Assembly (NCBI GenBank): GCA_024516035.1
Contig: CM044967.1
Coordinates: 12,761,592-12,825,591 of the forward strand
Reading direction: 5' to 3'
Source: Bactericera cockerelli
Lineage: Eukaryota; Arthropoda; Insecta; Hemiptera; Triozidae
Length of the DNA: 64,000 bases
The position numbers and the translations under genes were made by a program. Shown piece by piece: positions 22,408 through 33,941 of this stretch. The notes beneath the pieces were generated by a model that had not been told where the DNA came from, ran no database searches, and worked only from the letters and a program-made list of their open reading frames with translations. Position 1 is the first letter of the stretch; each line of letters begins with the position of its first letter.

Positions 22408-23759
22408 CCGAATATTTTTTGAATTAATTTAGCCAAGTAGGAACTAATTTAGATACTCTTCAACTCCTTAAATGGAAATTTTTCACAGTGTATGTTAATT
22501 CAAACAGCTTCAAGGGGCTACTGTTGGAATTTCAACGGGTCAGGCATCTCAACTATTTGTGATATTTTAATTACGTCTGATTTTCTTCAAAAGGATTTCG
22601 GTTTTTCTGGCCACGAAACCAAACGATTAACCCAAGTTAGTTCCTTTCATTTGACAGGGCTGGTTCTGGGGAGTATTCAAGGTCCAAAACTTGAAACTAG
22701 AACCATGTTTTGTCTAGAATACAAATGTTGCCTCTCTAAACTTACTTTTCAATGGGAAGTCTTGTAACTTGACACAATAAATGGTGTAAGATTTTACTAT
22801 ATTCTAAGGTCTAGTCTATCTCTTCAGAAAACATAGGTCTTAACCTAAATAAATAGATGATCATTAACTACGATTATTATAACTTCTACGTGTATGAAGA
22901 AATTAAGGAGAAATGTCTCATATATCCTGTTTGAGCAGTAGGTACATAGTTTTTCGAGATTTCCAGATATTTTAAATATAATTTCAATATTAAACGGGTC
23001 TTTTATTCATAATTTCCTTGCATCAATCCTGATGGGTTTGGAATGTCGTTCAGCCGGGGTAGAAATATGATGAAATTATTCTACAACAACTATTGCTGAT
23101 TGGTGTTGATGAAAGAGGAAAAAAAAATCCCACGATAGAGGCACTACTGGGTAACGCTATGGTAGATATAAATCTTGGATCAGACCCGACGGGCAAAAGA
23201 CAATTAAACTTCTAACCAGAGTCAAACGTTTACATGGAAGCTGACAACACAAAAACAACATCAACCAGATCTACATGTCCAAGGATTACCTGTCCTTTAA
23301 GTTGAATATGCTTATACGTATGAATATTAATGTATTGTTTAATAATTGTACAATATATGTACAAAAATATTAAAATAAGATTCTATGAGAAAAATAGCTT
23401 GAACAATAGGGATTTCACAAAATAAGTGTAATCTGCAATTTATGGAAAAACACTAACGGGTCACAAAATTGGAAAATTACTATTGTTAAAAATTATTGTA
23501 ACAATTATTAAATTGATATGTTAATTTATGAATCTCTAAATAAAATTCTCATTTTCTATTATTTAATTGAATATACATGAAAGGGACCATTGTACAAACA
23601 ATTGCAAATTTATTGTTTACTATAAGATTCATATCACTTCATTTTTACGTATGTATTTGAAGTAGACACATTAAAGTACGTCGGAAGATCTACTCGTGAG
23701 AATAATCTATTGGATATATTGTCGTAAAATGAGGACGATGAATATCAAGGTAAAAATTT
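22408..23759. other. No feature recognised
   Basis: A 91-codon frame at 22492-22767 has no recognisable domain, start context or splice structure that would support it. The rest is AT-rich DNA. Confidence 0.3.
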
Positions 23760-24744
23760 ACTGACTCTAGAGAGAAGCAATTTTAACCAAAGTTTGACTG
23801 TATCAGTCAATTTGAAAAGTTTATTTTCCCAAAAGATTTTGATTCATAAAAAAAGAAGACAAGATTATTTTTAGTTTCCAAAAAAAATGGACTTTTTTAA
23901 ATGTGCTTAAAGGGCTTATACACTTAGCAGCGCAGTCCGCTGTAGAAAGAAGTTTTATATGTCTATTAGTTCATTAGGGCCTTCTAGTTTTTATGTAATT
24001 CTACTTTGGTATGACCTTATCTCTTATCATCCAGATTTTTTTGTACTAATAATAGGTGTGTGCAAAGAGAAAACCTTATAAGTGTATCGAATGGTTACAT
24101 TTTTGTTAAATTTTGTGGTAAACCTATTCAATGAGATATAATTATTAGAGATGACCATGTTTTTGTTAGCTCTCCTTCGGCCAAAAGGGCACGCAAATTT
24201 CTATTTTCAACTTACATTACCCATCCAATCAAAAAGCATTTTTAAAAAGGTTAATTATTTAAATATAGCTACTCATTCAGGCGAAATCTAAATTAAGATT
24301 TTTAACAGGAAAGATCACACATTAGTAAGTTTCAGTTCAATATCATAATAATCAAAGTGGTCTAATAGTATTAAGTTACACGAAGTAATATAGCATTTGA
24401 TAAGGACATTTACTGATAAGCTTATATCTAGATAATATTATAAAAGTGATCATAACCTTGTATTGACTTAAATACGAACAAAGGATTTTGTACTGGTCAC
24501 CATTTGGTTCTGATAGCCCATTCATTTTTTAACAGATGTAAACCACTTAAATACAATTTTTGAAAGGTTTATTAGGACCATTTGTACAAAATTTATAAAT
24601 AACGAAAATCTACAAAAAAAAAAGCTTCGTTCTTCAGACTTCTCCATTAATTGAAAAGGGCTTTAATGTAAAATTTTATATTAAAAAATGATATAATTGA
24701 AATTGTTTTTTTATTTAAAGCTTTCAAATGTATCGCAAGGTGGG

Positions 24745-24927
24745 GGTTCGTATTTAAAAAAATGAAGTTGGCCCCCTGGTCCCGACATGGGGGCCGGTAA
24801 CAAAAATCGACCACACTCTAAAAGAAGGTCTTATTAGCCCGGTTTACCTTACAAAATTTTAACTTTACCGAAGAAGCCATTCGAAAGTTATTCAGGGGTT
24901 TCCAGACTTTTGCCCCACCCTGTATTG
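24745..24927. repeat. Repeat module ending in CACCCTGTAT
   Basis: This less AT-rich segment (GGCCCCCTGGTCCCGACATG) ends TTTTGCCCCACCCTGTATTG. The ACCCTGTAT end recurs after copy 2 near 26301 and in 44051-44350. It is typical of interspersed repeats in insects, but the class is not clear from the sequence. Confidence 0.4.
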
Positions 24928-25288
24928 TTGCCGTTAAATTGATGGAAGTATTAAAACTCAAAAGTAAAATAAAGTTACTGCTATATAGAGAGCAAGAATT
25001 TTACAGAATCAGATTTATAAATTTTAACAAAAAGTTGTGTCTGTATTTAGTCATTTTTACAGTGATTTGTTTCACCTAAAAAAGACATTTTGTATCATAA
25101 AAAAAACGAAAGAATTATTTCTTTAGTTTTCATAAACAAAATGAGACCAAAGGGAGCTCTATCCGCTCTAGTCCTACATATGCTTGTAATTGAATTTTAG
25201 ATGGACTTAAACTACTTATTTATCTTGATTTTTTTGTACATAATAATTAGGTATATAGCCAAGAGAGAAAATTTATGTTCAAGTGTAT

Positions 25289-25507
25289 CTAATGCCGGGT
25301 CCACACTAAGCGAACATGTTAGCTAACAATGTTCGCGAACAATGTTATCCGCACATTTTGTTCAGGAACATTGTTAGCCAACAATTTTCGCAGTGTGGAC
25401 CCGGCATTAGAAAATGTTTTTACGACTTGTTTGAAATAACATTGTTAGCGAACATTGTTCGCGAACATTGTTATAGCTAACATGTTCGCTTAGTGTGGAC
25501 CCGGCAT
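25289..25507. mobile_element. Foldback MITE with three copies of its end
   Basis: ATGCCGGGTCCACACTAAGC at the left and GTGTGGACCCGGCAT at the right are inverted copies, and a further inverted end, GTGTGGACCCGGCATTAGA, lies at about 25392-25410. Between them are repeated GAACATTGTTAGC/GCTAACAATGTTC blocks. It is consistent with a hAT-like or other MITE that has partly duplicated on itself. Confidence 0.7.
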
Positions 25508-26566
25508 AAGAGATACTTTTTTGTTATAATTGTACACTCATTCAATGAGTATATAATTATTATGAGACCATGTCCATGCATGTAGTATTTTTCCTTCGCC
25601 AAAATTGCAGCAAATTTCCTATATTCACCTAAGATTTTCCCATTCAATCAAAAAAGCATTTATCTATAAGTTTAATTTATTTTAAAATTAGCTACTCCTC
25701 CAGGCCAAAAACCTCTAAATGAAAGAGTTTCACAGGGAAAGATCACTACTTAAGTAAGTTTCAGGTAGTTAATATCATAATAATATCCAATCAGTGTGAT
25801 CCTAATAGTATTTAGTTACAGGCGAAGTATGATAAGATTATGATAATGATCATTTTACTCGTGATAAGATTATGATCATACTGATAATATTAATAAAAGG
25901 ATCATGAAATCTATCTGATCATGCACAATACCCGCAAGCAAAGGGAGATCTGAGAACTATCACCATTATTGTCTACTTATAGCAATTATTATAGCTACAT
26001 TCATACAGAGTGTAACAAAATATTAAATCAATACTGAAACTACATGTTCTAGGGACCAATTTGTACAACATTATCTATAACAGACCAACACATTATCTAA
26101 CAAAAATAAAAAGCCTTCCTTCCTTCAAAATTCTCCTCCGAAGTTTAATTGAAAAGTGGGTTTTAATGTATTTTCTTATACATGATACATGATCTTAAAG
26201 AAATTTTGGTTTTGATTTAGACGAAATTTTCACCACTAATACCTACTGACATGAGGATGCTCAATATTCAACATGGAATGACTTATTGTTACACCCTGTA
26301 TAATTATCATTCGTATCATTATAGCAACTATTAAAATGATATTGCTTTTTATGCTTACTACTCTCGTAGGTACGTTACGTACAATAAATTTAACGCGATT
26401 TGCTTACAGTCATAAGCCGAGTTTAGCACGCAAGCATTTCAAACTTTACCTCTAACCTTATACTACTTGGCATTATTTACGCGACTCTAGCTGAAGGAGA
26501 AACACAATATAGAAGATAGGAACATGGTGAGTAGCTGCTGACTTTGATGAAACTACTGTGTCCAGT

Positions 26567-27060
26567 TGGGTGGAAGAGATTGCTATAGGCAATAACACCG
26601 CCCTTTTGTTAGAACATAATATAGTATATTTATTCTATTCTCCGTGGCGTAATGGTTGTGACTACTGCCCGTAGTCCAGAGTTCTCGAGTTCAACTCCCG
26701 GTTGGGGCAGACATTTCGACGAAAATTCTGTTCCATCCAAACACGTGAGGCTGGCATTTCCGGCCCTACCCAGGCTGGGTGAGGTTAATGTGGGTAGCTG
26801 GTACGATTCCCAGCGAATGGAGGGTAAAACCCCTGTCCTGACTATCTATCTCAGTCAGGACGTTAAAACCAAATAGAATCAACTGGTCACAATAGATCTA
26901 ATTAGGTCGCAGTGTTAATTGTAAGGGTTTCTCTGAAAACCCTGCAACCAGGTCAGATAATAATAATAACCTATATATTTTTTTTGTCCATTTCTTAATA
27001 ATTATTATTTGTACTGATATGTACAAGTATGACGTATTAATAAAGAATTTAATAATAATA
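26567..27060 (+). mobile_element. LINE-type 3' tail split by a SINE
   Basis: 26567-26640 (GGGTGGAAGAGATTGCTATAGG then CCGCCCTTTTGTTAG, quoted in parts) and 26969-27060 (TTATTTGTACTGATATGTAC, AATAAAGAATTTAATAATAA) match the two halves of the element at 27681-28107. The SINE-D at 26641-26968 separates them. This kind of tail is found at the 3' end of several arthropod LINE clades. No reverse transcriptase frame is present. Confidence 0.55.
26641..26968 (+). repeat. SINE-D copy, full length
   Basis: The head TCCGTGGCGTAATGGTTGTG has box A character and GAGTTCAACTCCC is the box B. The body has CCCAGGCTGGGTGAGGTTAA and CAGCGAATGGAGGGTAAAAC. The tail is AACCAGGTCAGATAATAATA. It is used here as the family reference and sits inside a LINE-type tail. 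Confidence 0.8.
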
Positions 27061-27680
27061 ACATTTACCTTGTATTTCAGAAAATAAGAGTCAGTAACTA
27101 TTTTTGTGTTACCATGTGAAAAAAATTGTTAAAAAAATGGTTTCGTTTTTGATTTGTATTATAATTTAGGGAAATGTATGCAATATAATACATAGTCGCA
27201 GTCAAACTTTCTTCACTTGGAGGGTCGGAGCTCCTTACTATAATAATCTGATATTTTCTCTGTACAAATGTCGCCCTTACCGGATACATATGGGCGGATC
27301 AATAAAACGCTTTAGGAAAAGGTTGTGGTTTTTCATCTTTACAGTCCGTCAACACAACAGAACACGACAGTCCGTCGACACGACCGTTCTTCTTCCTCTT
27401 CTTTTATTTTGGTTGCTGCCCCCTTTCAAATTTTACAAAAAAATTCATGACTTATAACAGTTATAACTTATAACACATCTACACTACAATGAAACCCTTA
27501 ATTAGAAGTGTTTGACCAGTTATGCTACAGGCAATGAAAAATCCTGATTGAAAAATGTGGACCAAACTTCTAATTTTTGGCAACTTTTTCCTTTTTCCCC
27601 GTTGGTTCCGCTCCAGTATTATCATGCGGATAGGTCATTCAATATATGCACATTCCTCCGGACCAAACAGATGAAAGGGT
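27061..27680. other. Unassigned DNA
   Basis: Two imperfect copies of CAGTCCGTC.ACAC lie near 27341-27385. The frame at 27548-27862 runs into the LINE tail and Helitron, so it is not a gene. Confidence 0.35.
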
Positions 27681-28107
27681 TGGGTGGAAGAGATTGCCAT
27701 AGGCAAGAATCCCTCCCTTTAGTTAGGACATATGTTTCTTTACATTTTTCTATAATTTTTTCATTTTTATTGTATACTAGCCTTTTGCCCGTGCTTTGCA
27801 ACGGGACTAAATTTCAAATTTACCAAGGCATGGCCGTACTGCTGGACAGCAATGCCTTTTGAACTTTTTATAATTTTTCTGGACAAAGCGATAATGGTTT
27901 TGGGGGGGTCAATTCTGAGACATTTTTCGCTATCTCTTACCGTTTTGGCTAAACAACTCCGGACAAACAAATAAACATAGGTAGGTAGTCCTTTTTTCTG
28001 TTTCATATATAGAGATATTGTTTCCATTTTTTTCATTGTTAAAATAATTATTTGTACTGTACATATGTTCAATTATATCTAATAAAGTGTTCAATAATAA
28101 TAATAAT
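27681..28107 (+). mobile_element. LINE-type 3' tail split by a Helitron
   Basis: 27681-27776 (TGGGTGGAAGAGATTGCCAT, CCCTCCCTTTAGTTAGGACA) and 28016-28107 (ATTTGTACTGTACATATG, AATAAAGTGTTCAATAATAA) form one tail once the 239-bp Helitron is set aside. Confidence 0.6.
27777..28015 (-). mobile_element. Non-autonomous Helitron, 239 bp
   Basis: On the minus strand the element begins TCTCTATATATGAAACAG after an A and ends CTAG before a T, the 5'-TC...CTRR-3' ends and A|T target of Helitrons. A hairpin (CCCGT, loop, ACGGG) lies just before the 3' end. The first 80 bases share ACGGTAAGAGATAGCGAAAA with the Helitron at 48787. No helicase frame is present. Confidence 0.75.
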
Positions 28108-28910
28108 GAAAGACTCGACTCTAGGATATAGAATATGACTCTTACTACTGATGGTTCTAACTGTGAGGAAAAACTCAGAAAACAATGGTGGTCTTTGCTT
28201 GTAAGACTTTGCTTTGAATATCCTTTGGACGCATCAATTATAACACAGCCGAACCGCGAGATGACAATCAATCAGAACTCTGCTTTTGATGCTGTCCCGG
28301 TTTGACCGCCAGCTGCTGGCATAGTTTAAATGCTAAGCTTTATATATAAATTTAGCGAGAATAATCTCCAGGGAATAACGATTCACCGCTTCTTGGCAGG
28401 CAAAAGTTCAGAGGAATATTGCAAAACATCACGTTAGCAGAATCTGCCATAAGAATTAATGAAGACTAAAAGCGTTCTATGCTTTCAAGCGATCGCAGAA
28501 ACATTCCATGTGCGATACCAAATTTATTGCAAGGCCCCGAGAAACTATCTCACTTTTGCAACACGTTCTAACCTGTGAAAAATTACTTCCGAAAGTAAGT
28601 GCCTTTCTATTTTTTGCCGTCAGCTCGCGCGTCGAGCTAAATAAATCATCAAAATAATGATACCAGGGTAATTTGTACCTCAACGATATAGCTAAAGATG
28701 GCCAGATGGTGATTTCAGAACCTTCCAGGCAATCAGCTGTCTCATTATGAAAACATTAATCTTTAGATCGATAAAATTGATCAGATCCTCTATTCTTAAA
28801 TATGAGGAGACTAAATATACCTACTGGCTCAAATTTCAAAAATTAAGAAAGTACTATGGACGCATGCGTTGCTATGATTCTCGTCAAATTATTGAAGCAC
28901 ATCATTTTAG
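28108..28910. other. No feature recognised
   Basis: Sequence of mixed composition between the Helitron-containing LINE tail and the foldback element. The short frames are unsupported. Confidence 0.3.
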
Positions 28911-28915
28911 CTATG

Positions 28916-31558
28916 TTAAGTTGGCTCACCACCTCCACCGATTTGAACCATTTTTTTTTCAACGTTTTGCATTTATTTTGCAGTGATTTGCAATGTCATT
29001 TTTTTATTTTGCAACCTTACGGTTGGCGAGATATTCGCGTGCCAAAGTGGTGAGCCAGCTTAACGTTAAGTTGGCTCACCACCTCCACCGATTTTAACCG
29101 TTCTTGTTACATTCGTTAGCATTTATTTTGCAGTGATTTGCAATCAAATTTTTTTTTCGATATCTCAAACCATGTCGACAGGGCAGATGTCGAAAAATCG
29201 TACTTTGTCGAAACTGGTCGAGTGTGGTATTCACGTTTTGCATTTTTTATGCAGTATCTGAATATGCAAACCATTTTTCTCTACGACTTACGGTTGTTGA
29301 GATATTCGAGTTGCAAAATCGGTGGAGGCGTTGAACCAGCTCAACGTTAAAAACTCGACCTCCACCGATTTGAACCGTTCTTTTTCAACGTTTTGCATTT
29401 ATTTTGCAGTGATTTGCAATGTATTTTTTTTATTTTGAAACCTTACGGTTGTCGAGATATTCGCGTGCCAAAGTGGTGAGCCAGCTTAACGTTAAGTTGG
29501 CTCACCACCTCCACCGATTTTAACCGTTCTTGTGCCATTCGTTAGCATTTATTTTGCAGTGATTTGCAATCAAATTTTTTTTTCGATATCTCGAACCATG
29601 TCGACAGGGCAGATGTCGAAAAATCGTACTTTGTCGAAACTGGTCGAGTGTGGTATTCACGTTTTGCATTTTTTATGCAGTATCTGAATATGCAAACCAT
29701 TTTTCTCTACGACTTACGGTTGTTGAGATATTCGAGTTGCAAAATCGGTGGAGGCGTTGAACCAGCTCAACGTTAAAAACTCGACCTCCACCGATTTGAA
29801 CCGTTCTTTTTCAACGTTTTGCATTTATTTTGCAGTGATTTGCAATGTAATTTTTTTATATTGAAACCTTACGGTTGTCGAGATATTCGCGTGCCAAAGT
29901 GGTGAGCCAGCTTAACGTTAAGTTGGCTCACCACCTCCACCGATTTTAACCGTTCTTGTGCCATTCGTTAGCATTTATTTTGCAGTGATTTGCAATCAAA
30001 TTTTTTTTTCGATATCTCGAACCATGTCGACAGGGCAGATGTCGAAAAATCGTACTTTGTCGAAACTGGTCGAGTGTGGTATTCACGTTTTGCATTTTTT
30101 ATGCAGTATCTGAATATGCAAACCATTTTTCTCTACGACTTACGGTTGTTGAGATATTCGAGTTGCAAAATCGGTGGAGGCGTTGAACCAGCTCAACGTT
30201 AAAAACTCGACCTCCACCGATTTGAACCGTTCTTTTTTCAACGTTTTGCATTTATTTTGCAGTGATTTGCAATGTATTTTTTTTATTTTGAAACCTTACG
30301 GTTGTCGAGATATTCGCGTGCCAAAGTGGTGAGCCAGCTTAACGTTAAGTTGGCTCACCACCTCCACCGATTTTAACCGTTCTTGTGCCATTCGTTAGCA
30401 TTTATTTTGCAGTGATTTGCAATCAAATTTTTTTTTTCGATATCTCGAACCATGTCGACAGGGCAGATGTCGAAAAATCGTACTTTGTCGAAACTGGTCG
30501 AGTGTGGTATTCACGTTTTGCATTTTTTATGCAGTATCTGAATATGCAAACCATTTTTCTCTACGACTTACGGTTGTTGAGATATTCGAGTTGCAAAATC
30601 GGTGGAGGCGTTGAACCAGCTCAACGTTAAAAACTCGACCTCCACCGATTTGAACCGTTCTTTTTTCAACGTTTTGCATTTATTTTGCAGTGATTTGCAA
30701 TGTAATTTTTTTATTTTGAAACCTTACGGTTGTCGAGATATTCGCGTGCCAAAGTGGTGAGCCAGCTTAACGTTAAGTTGGCTCACCACCTCCACCGATT
30801 TTAACCGTTCTTGTGCCATTCGTTAGCATTTATTTTGCAGTGATTTGCAATCAAATTTTTTTTTCGATATCTCGAACCATGTCGACAGGGCAGATGTCGA
30901 AAAATCGTACTTTGTCGAAACTGGTCGAGTGTGGTATTCACGTTTTGCATTTTTTATGCAGTATCTGAATATGCAAACCATTTTTCTCTACGACTTACGG
31001 TTGTTGAGATATTCGAGTTGCAAAATCGGTGGAGGCGTTGAACCAGCTCAACGTTAAAATCACGACCTCCACCGATTTGAACCGTTCTTTTTTCAATGTT
31101 TTGCATTTATTTTGCAGTGATTTGCAATTTCATTTTTTCGTTTTGCAACCTTACGGTTGTCGAGATATTCGCGTGCTAAAGTGGTGAGCCAGCTTAACGT
31201 TAAGTTGGCTCACCACCTCCACCGATTTTAACTGTTCTTGTGCCATTCGTTAGCATTTATTTTGCAGTGATTTGCAATTTCATTTTTCGTTTTGCAACCT
31301 TACGGTTATCGAGATATTCGCGTGCCAAAGTGGTGAGCCAGCTTAACGTTAAGTTGGCTCACCACCTCCACCGATTTTAACCGTTCTTGTGCCATTCGTT
31401 AGCATTTATTTTGCAGTGATTTGCAATCAAATTTTTTTTTCGATATCTCAAACCAACCATGTCGACAGGGCAGATGTCGAAAAATCGTACTTTGTACGAT
31501 TTTTCGACGAAAAATCGAGTTATTCGAGTTGCCGTGTGGTGAGCTAGCTTTACCTTAA
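28916..31558 (+). repeat. Left-arm array of A (about 281 bp) and B (about 146 bp) modules
   Basis: Junctions containing AACGTT fall at 29062, 29343, 29488, 29769, 29914, 30195, 30341, 30623, 30769, 31050, 31196 and 31345. They alternate A and B modules with a 426-428 bp higher-order period across five A-B pairs. Each module starts and ends with inverted copies of the same sequence (GTTAAGTTGGCTCACCACC / GGTGGTGAGCCAGCTTAAC). Flanking half-units are a B variant at each end and a deleted A copy at 31348-31558. Frames of 70 codons recur in each A module only because the array is repetitive. Confidence 0.85.
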
Positions 31559-32157
31559 GTTGGCTCACCACCTCCACCGATTTTAACCGTCTTGTTTCAT
31601 TCCTTAGATTTTATTTTGCATATTATGGATATACATTGAACTTTTTTCGATAAATCAAACCGATATCTTTTTATCGGCATTTTCACACTCATTAGCTACT
31701 TTAATTTTCAATGTCTGATACTTTTGAAAATTTCCCATTTGACCACATGATCCATAAGACCCACATGTTCATTTTTTCTAGGTTTTTGAAGATATGAGAA
31801 AAACTTGCTAACGGTTCCTAATTTTTTGCATATGATAAATATATTTGGGGCATAATTTTCGATTTTTTTTTTTGCTGAAAATACGAGGTACAACCTACGT
31901 TACATTATGCTGTACCAGTCAAGTACTTCCTCCATAAAAAAAAACTTCCAGGACTATTATAAAAAGTCGTGTGATGTTCACAAGTGTTTATTTTTAATAA
32001 TATAAAACCCCTGTCGTGCTAATATGACTAATTGACTATGCAGTTTAAAGCTACGTTAAACCAAAATAAAAATAATAGTATTATTGAAATTTGGGGTTGC
32101 GAACATAGGCTATTAGGCTAGCAGTGGTCTTTCAAATTAACCTTATATACATTTATA

Positions 32158-32387
32158 CAAGCAGGCTGTCGCCCGCCTTGCGGGCCGAGGCATGGCCGTG
32201 AAAGCAAAAAATCCTTTTTCGCCAATGGCAAGTGTTGTAGTGGGAATTTCGAAAAATGCCGTCTTATTGCACATCTAGACTATAAGACAAAGCTACCTAC
32301 CAAATTTCAGCTTCCTAGGACTTACGGTTTGGGCTGTAGAGCGATGATCAGTCAGTGGTCAGTGACTTTGACATTTATATATTAAGA
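32158..32387 (-). mobile_element. Non-autonomous Helitron, 230 bp, degraded 3' end
   Basis: On the minus strand it starts TCTTAATATATAAATGTC after an A. It ends with a hairpin region (CCCGCAAGGCGGG) and CTTG before a T, i.e. one change from CTAG. It shares the GGCCATGCCTCGGCCCGC block with related fragments in the window. Confidence 0.55.
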
Positions 32388-32565
32388 TACTCTTAGTTTT
32401 AACAAAACATTTGACAAAGTGCAGTTCTATCATAAATGACAATGCAGTAAAGCGACGGCAATAAAAAATTTATATATAAAAAAAATGTCACTTTAACGTC
32501 ACTTTCAACTGAATAATCTTATCACGACAGGGGTTTTACAATCCATACTTAGGAAATTTACAAAC

Positions 32566-32716
32566 CTGCTACCCACGTAAATCTCACCCAGCCTGGGTTG
32601 CGCCGGGAATAGCAAGCATCACGAGGATTCAATCTAGATTGGTGACCGATCCTAATCCTAACCTCGCCAGCCGTTGCTTAACTTTAGTGACAGAACAAGA
32701 ACTGGTGTAATAAATC
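32566..32716 (-). repeat. SINE-F copy
   Basis: The minus strand carries GTTAAGCAACGGCTGGCGAG, then CAGGCTGGGTGAGATTTACG, as in 34480-34690. Confidence 0.65.
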
Positions 32717-32844
32717 GAACGGCGCGCAAATTTTCAAACTAAGGCCGTCACCTAAGCTACCTAGTCGGCTAACGAAAACCAAAAATAGGATTTAAAAGGA
32801 TTGCTCGGTGCCGCATGAAAGAACAAACCGCAGCGAAAAGGTTA

Positions 32845-33941
32845 GACAAAAAAAGCGACTCGAATATCTCGACAACCGTAAGGTTGCAAAATCAAAAAAA
32901 AAAAAAAAAAATTAAATCAATGCAAAATAACTACAAAACGTTGAGAAAAGAACGGTTCAAATCAGTGGAGGTGGTGAGTTAAACGTTAAGCTGGCTAAAC
33001 ACCTCCACCGATTTTGCGACTCGAATATCTCAACAACCGTAAGTCGTACGGTTTGCCTCCACCGATTCGTCAAAGTACGATTTCTCGACATCTGCCCTGT
33101 CGACATGGTTCGAGATATCGAAAAAAAAATTTGATTGCAAATCACTGCAAAATAAATGCTAACGAATGGCACAAGAACGGTTAAAATCGGTGGAGGTGGT
33201 GAGCCAACATAACGTTAAGCTGGCTCACCACTTTGGCACGCGAATATCTCGATAACCGTAAGGTTGCAAAACGAAAAAATGAAATTGCAAATCACTGCAA
33301 AATAAATGCTAACGAATGGCACAAGAACAGTTAAAATCGGTGGAGGTGGTGAGCCAACTTAACGTTAAGCTGGCTCACCACTTTAGCACGCGAATATCTC
33401 GACAACCGTAAGGTTGCAAAACGAAAAAATGACATTGCAAATCACTGCAAAATAAATGCAAAACGTTGAAAAAAGAACGGTTCAAATCGATGGAGGTCGA
33501 GTTTTTAACGTTGAGCTGGTTCAACGCCTCCACCGATTTTGCAACTCGAATATCTCAACAACCGTAAGTCGTAGAGAAAAATGGTTTGCATATTCAGATA
33601 CTGCATAAAAAATGCAAAACGTGAATACCACACTCGACCAGTTTCGACAAAGTACGATTTTTCGACATCTGCCCTGTCGACATGGCTCGAGATATCGAAA
33701 AAAAAAATTTGATTGCAAATCACTGCAAAATAAATGCTAACGAATGGCACAAGAACGGTTAAAATCGGTGGAGGTGGTGAGCCAACTTAACGTTAAGCTG
33801 GCTCACCACTTTGGAACGCGAATATCTCGACAACCGTAAGGTTGCAAAATAAAAAAATGACATTGCAAATCACTGCAAAATAATTGCAAAACGTTGAAAA
33901 AAAAATGGTTCAAATCGGTGGAGGTGGTGAGCCAACTTAAC
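32845..33941 (-). repeat. Right-arm array of A and B modules (inverted)
   Basis: AACGTT junctions at 32982, 33211, 33361, 33507 and 33789 delimit, in minus orientation, a B copy, an A copy with an internal deletion of about 50 bases, two B copies, a complete A and a terminal B. The inner A copy at 32985-33213 is the most eroded. Confidence 0.8.

Larger units (their letters stand above)
23760..26235. repeat. Diverged tandem segmental duplication, two copies of about 1 kb
   Basis: Copy 1 (about 23770-24740) and copy 2 (about 24990-26230) share, in the same order, blocks such as TTTTTTGTACTAATAATAGG / TTTTTTGTACATAATAATTA, the ATGAG.ATATAATTATTA.GAGA.CCATG region, AAGATCAC, and CATAATAAT...GTG.TC.TAATAGTATT. 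Divergence with many indels indicates an old event. Copy 2 contains the MITE at 25289-25507. Confidence 0.7.
31621..32844. other. Spacer of the foldback-like element
   Basis: This is AT-rich DNA holding a small Helitron (32158-32387) and a SINE-F copy (32566-32716). AAAACCCCTGTCGTG near 32006 recurs inverted near 32520. No transposase-like frame was found. Confidence 0.55.

Noticed and set aside
22492..22767. 91-codon frame
   Set aside because: There is no family resemblance, signal, or splice evidence. The length is within chance expectation for a 64-kb window.
29138..31057. Repeated identical 70-codon frames
   Set aside because: They are copies of the same non-coding array module, which also reads open on other frames. 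The period is not chosen for coding.
32003..32541. Separate MITE with AAAACCCCTGTCGTG ends surrounding the spacer Helitron
   Set aside because: The same words occur in the tails of SINE-D/F copies, so the inverted pair can be explained by two SINE tails in opposite orientation.
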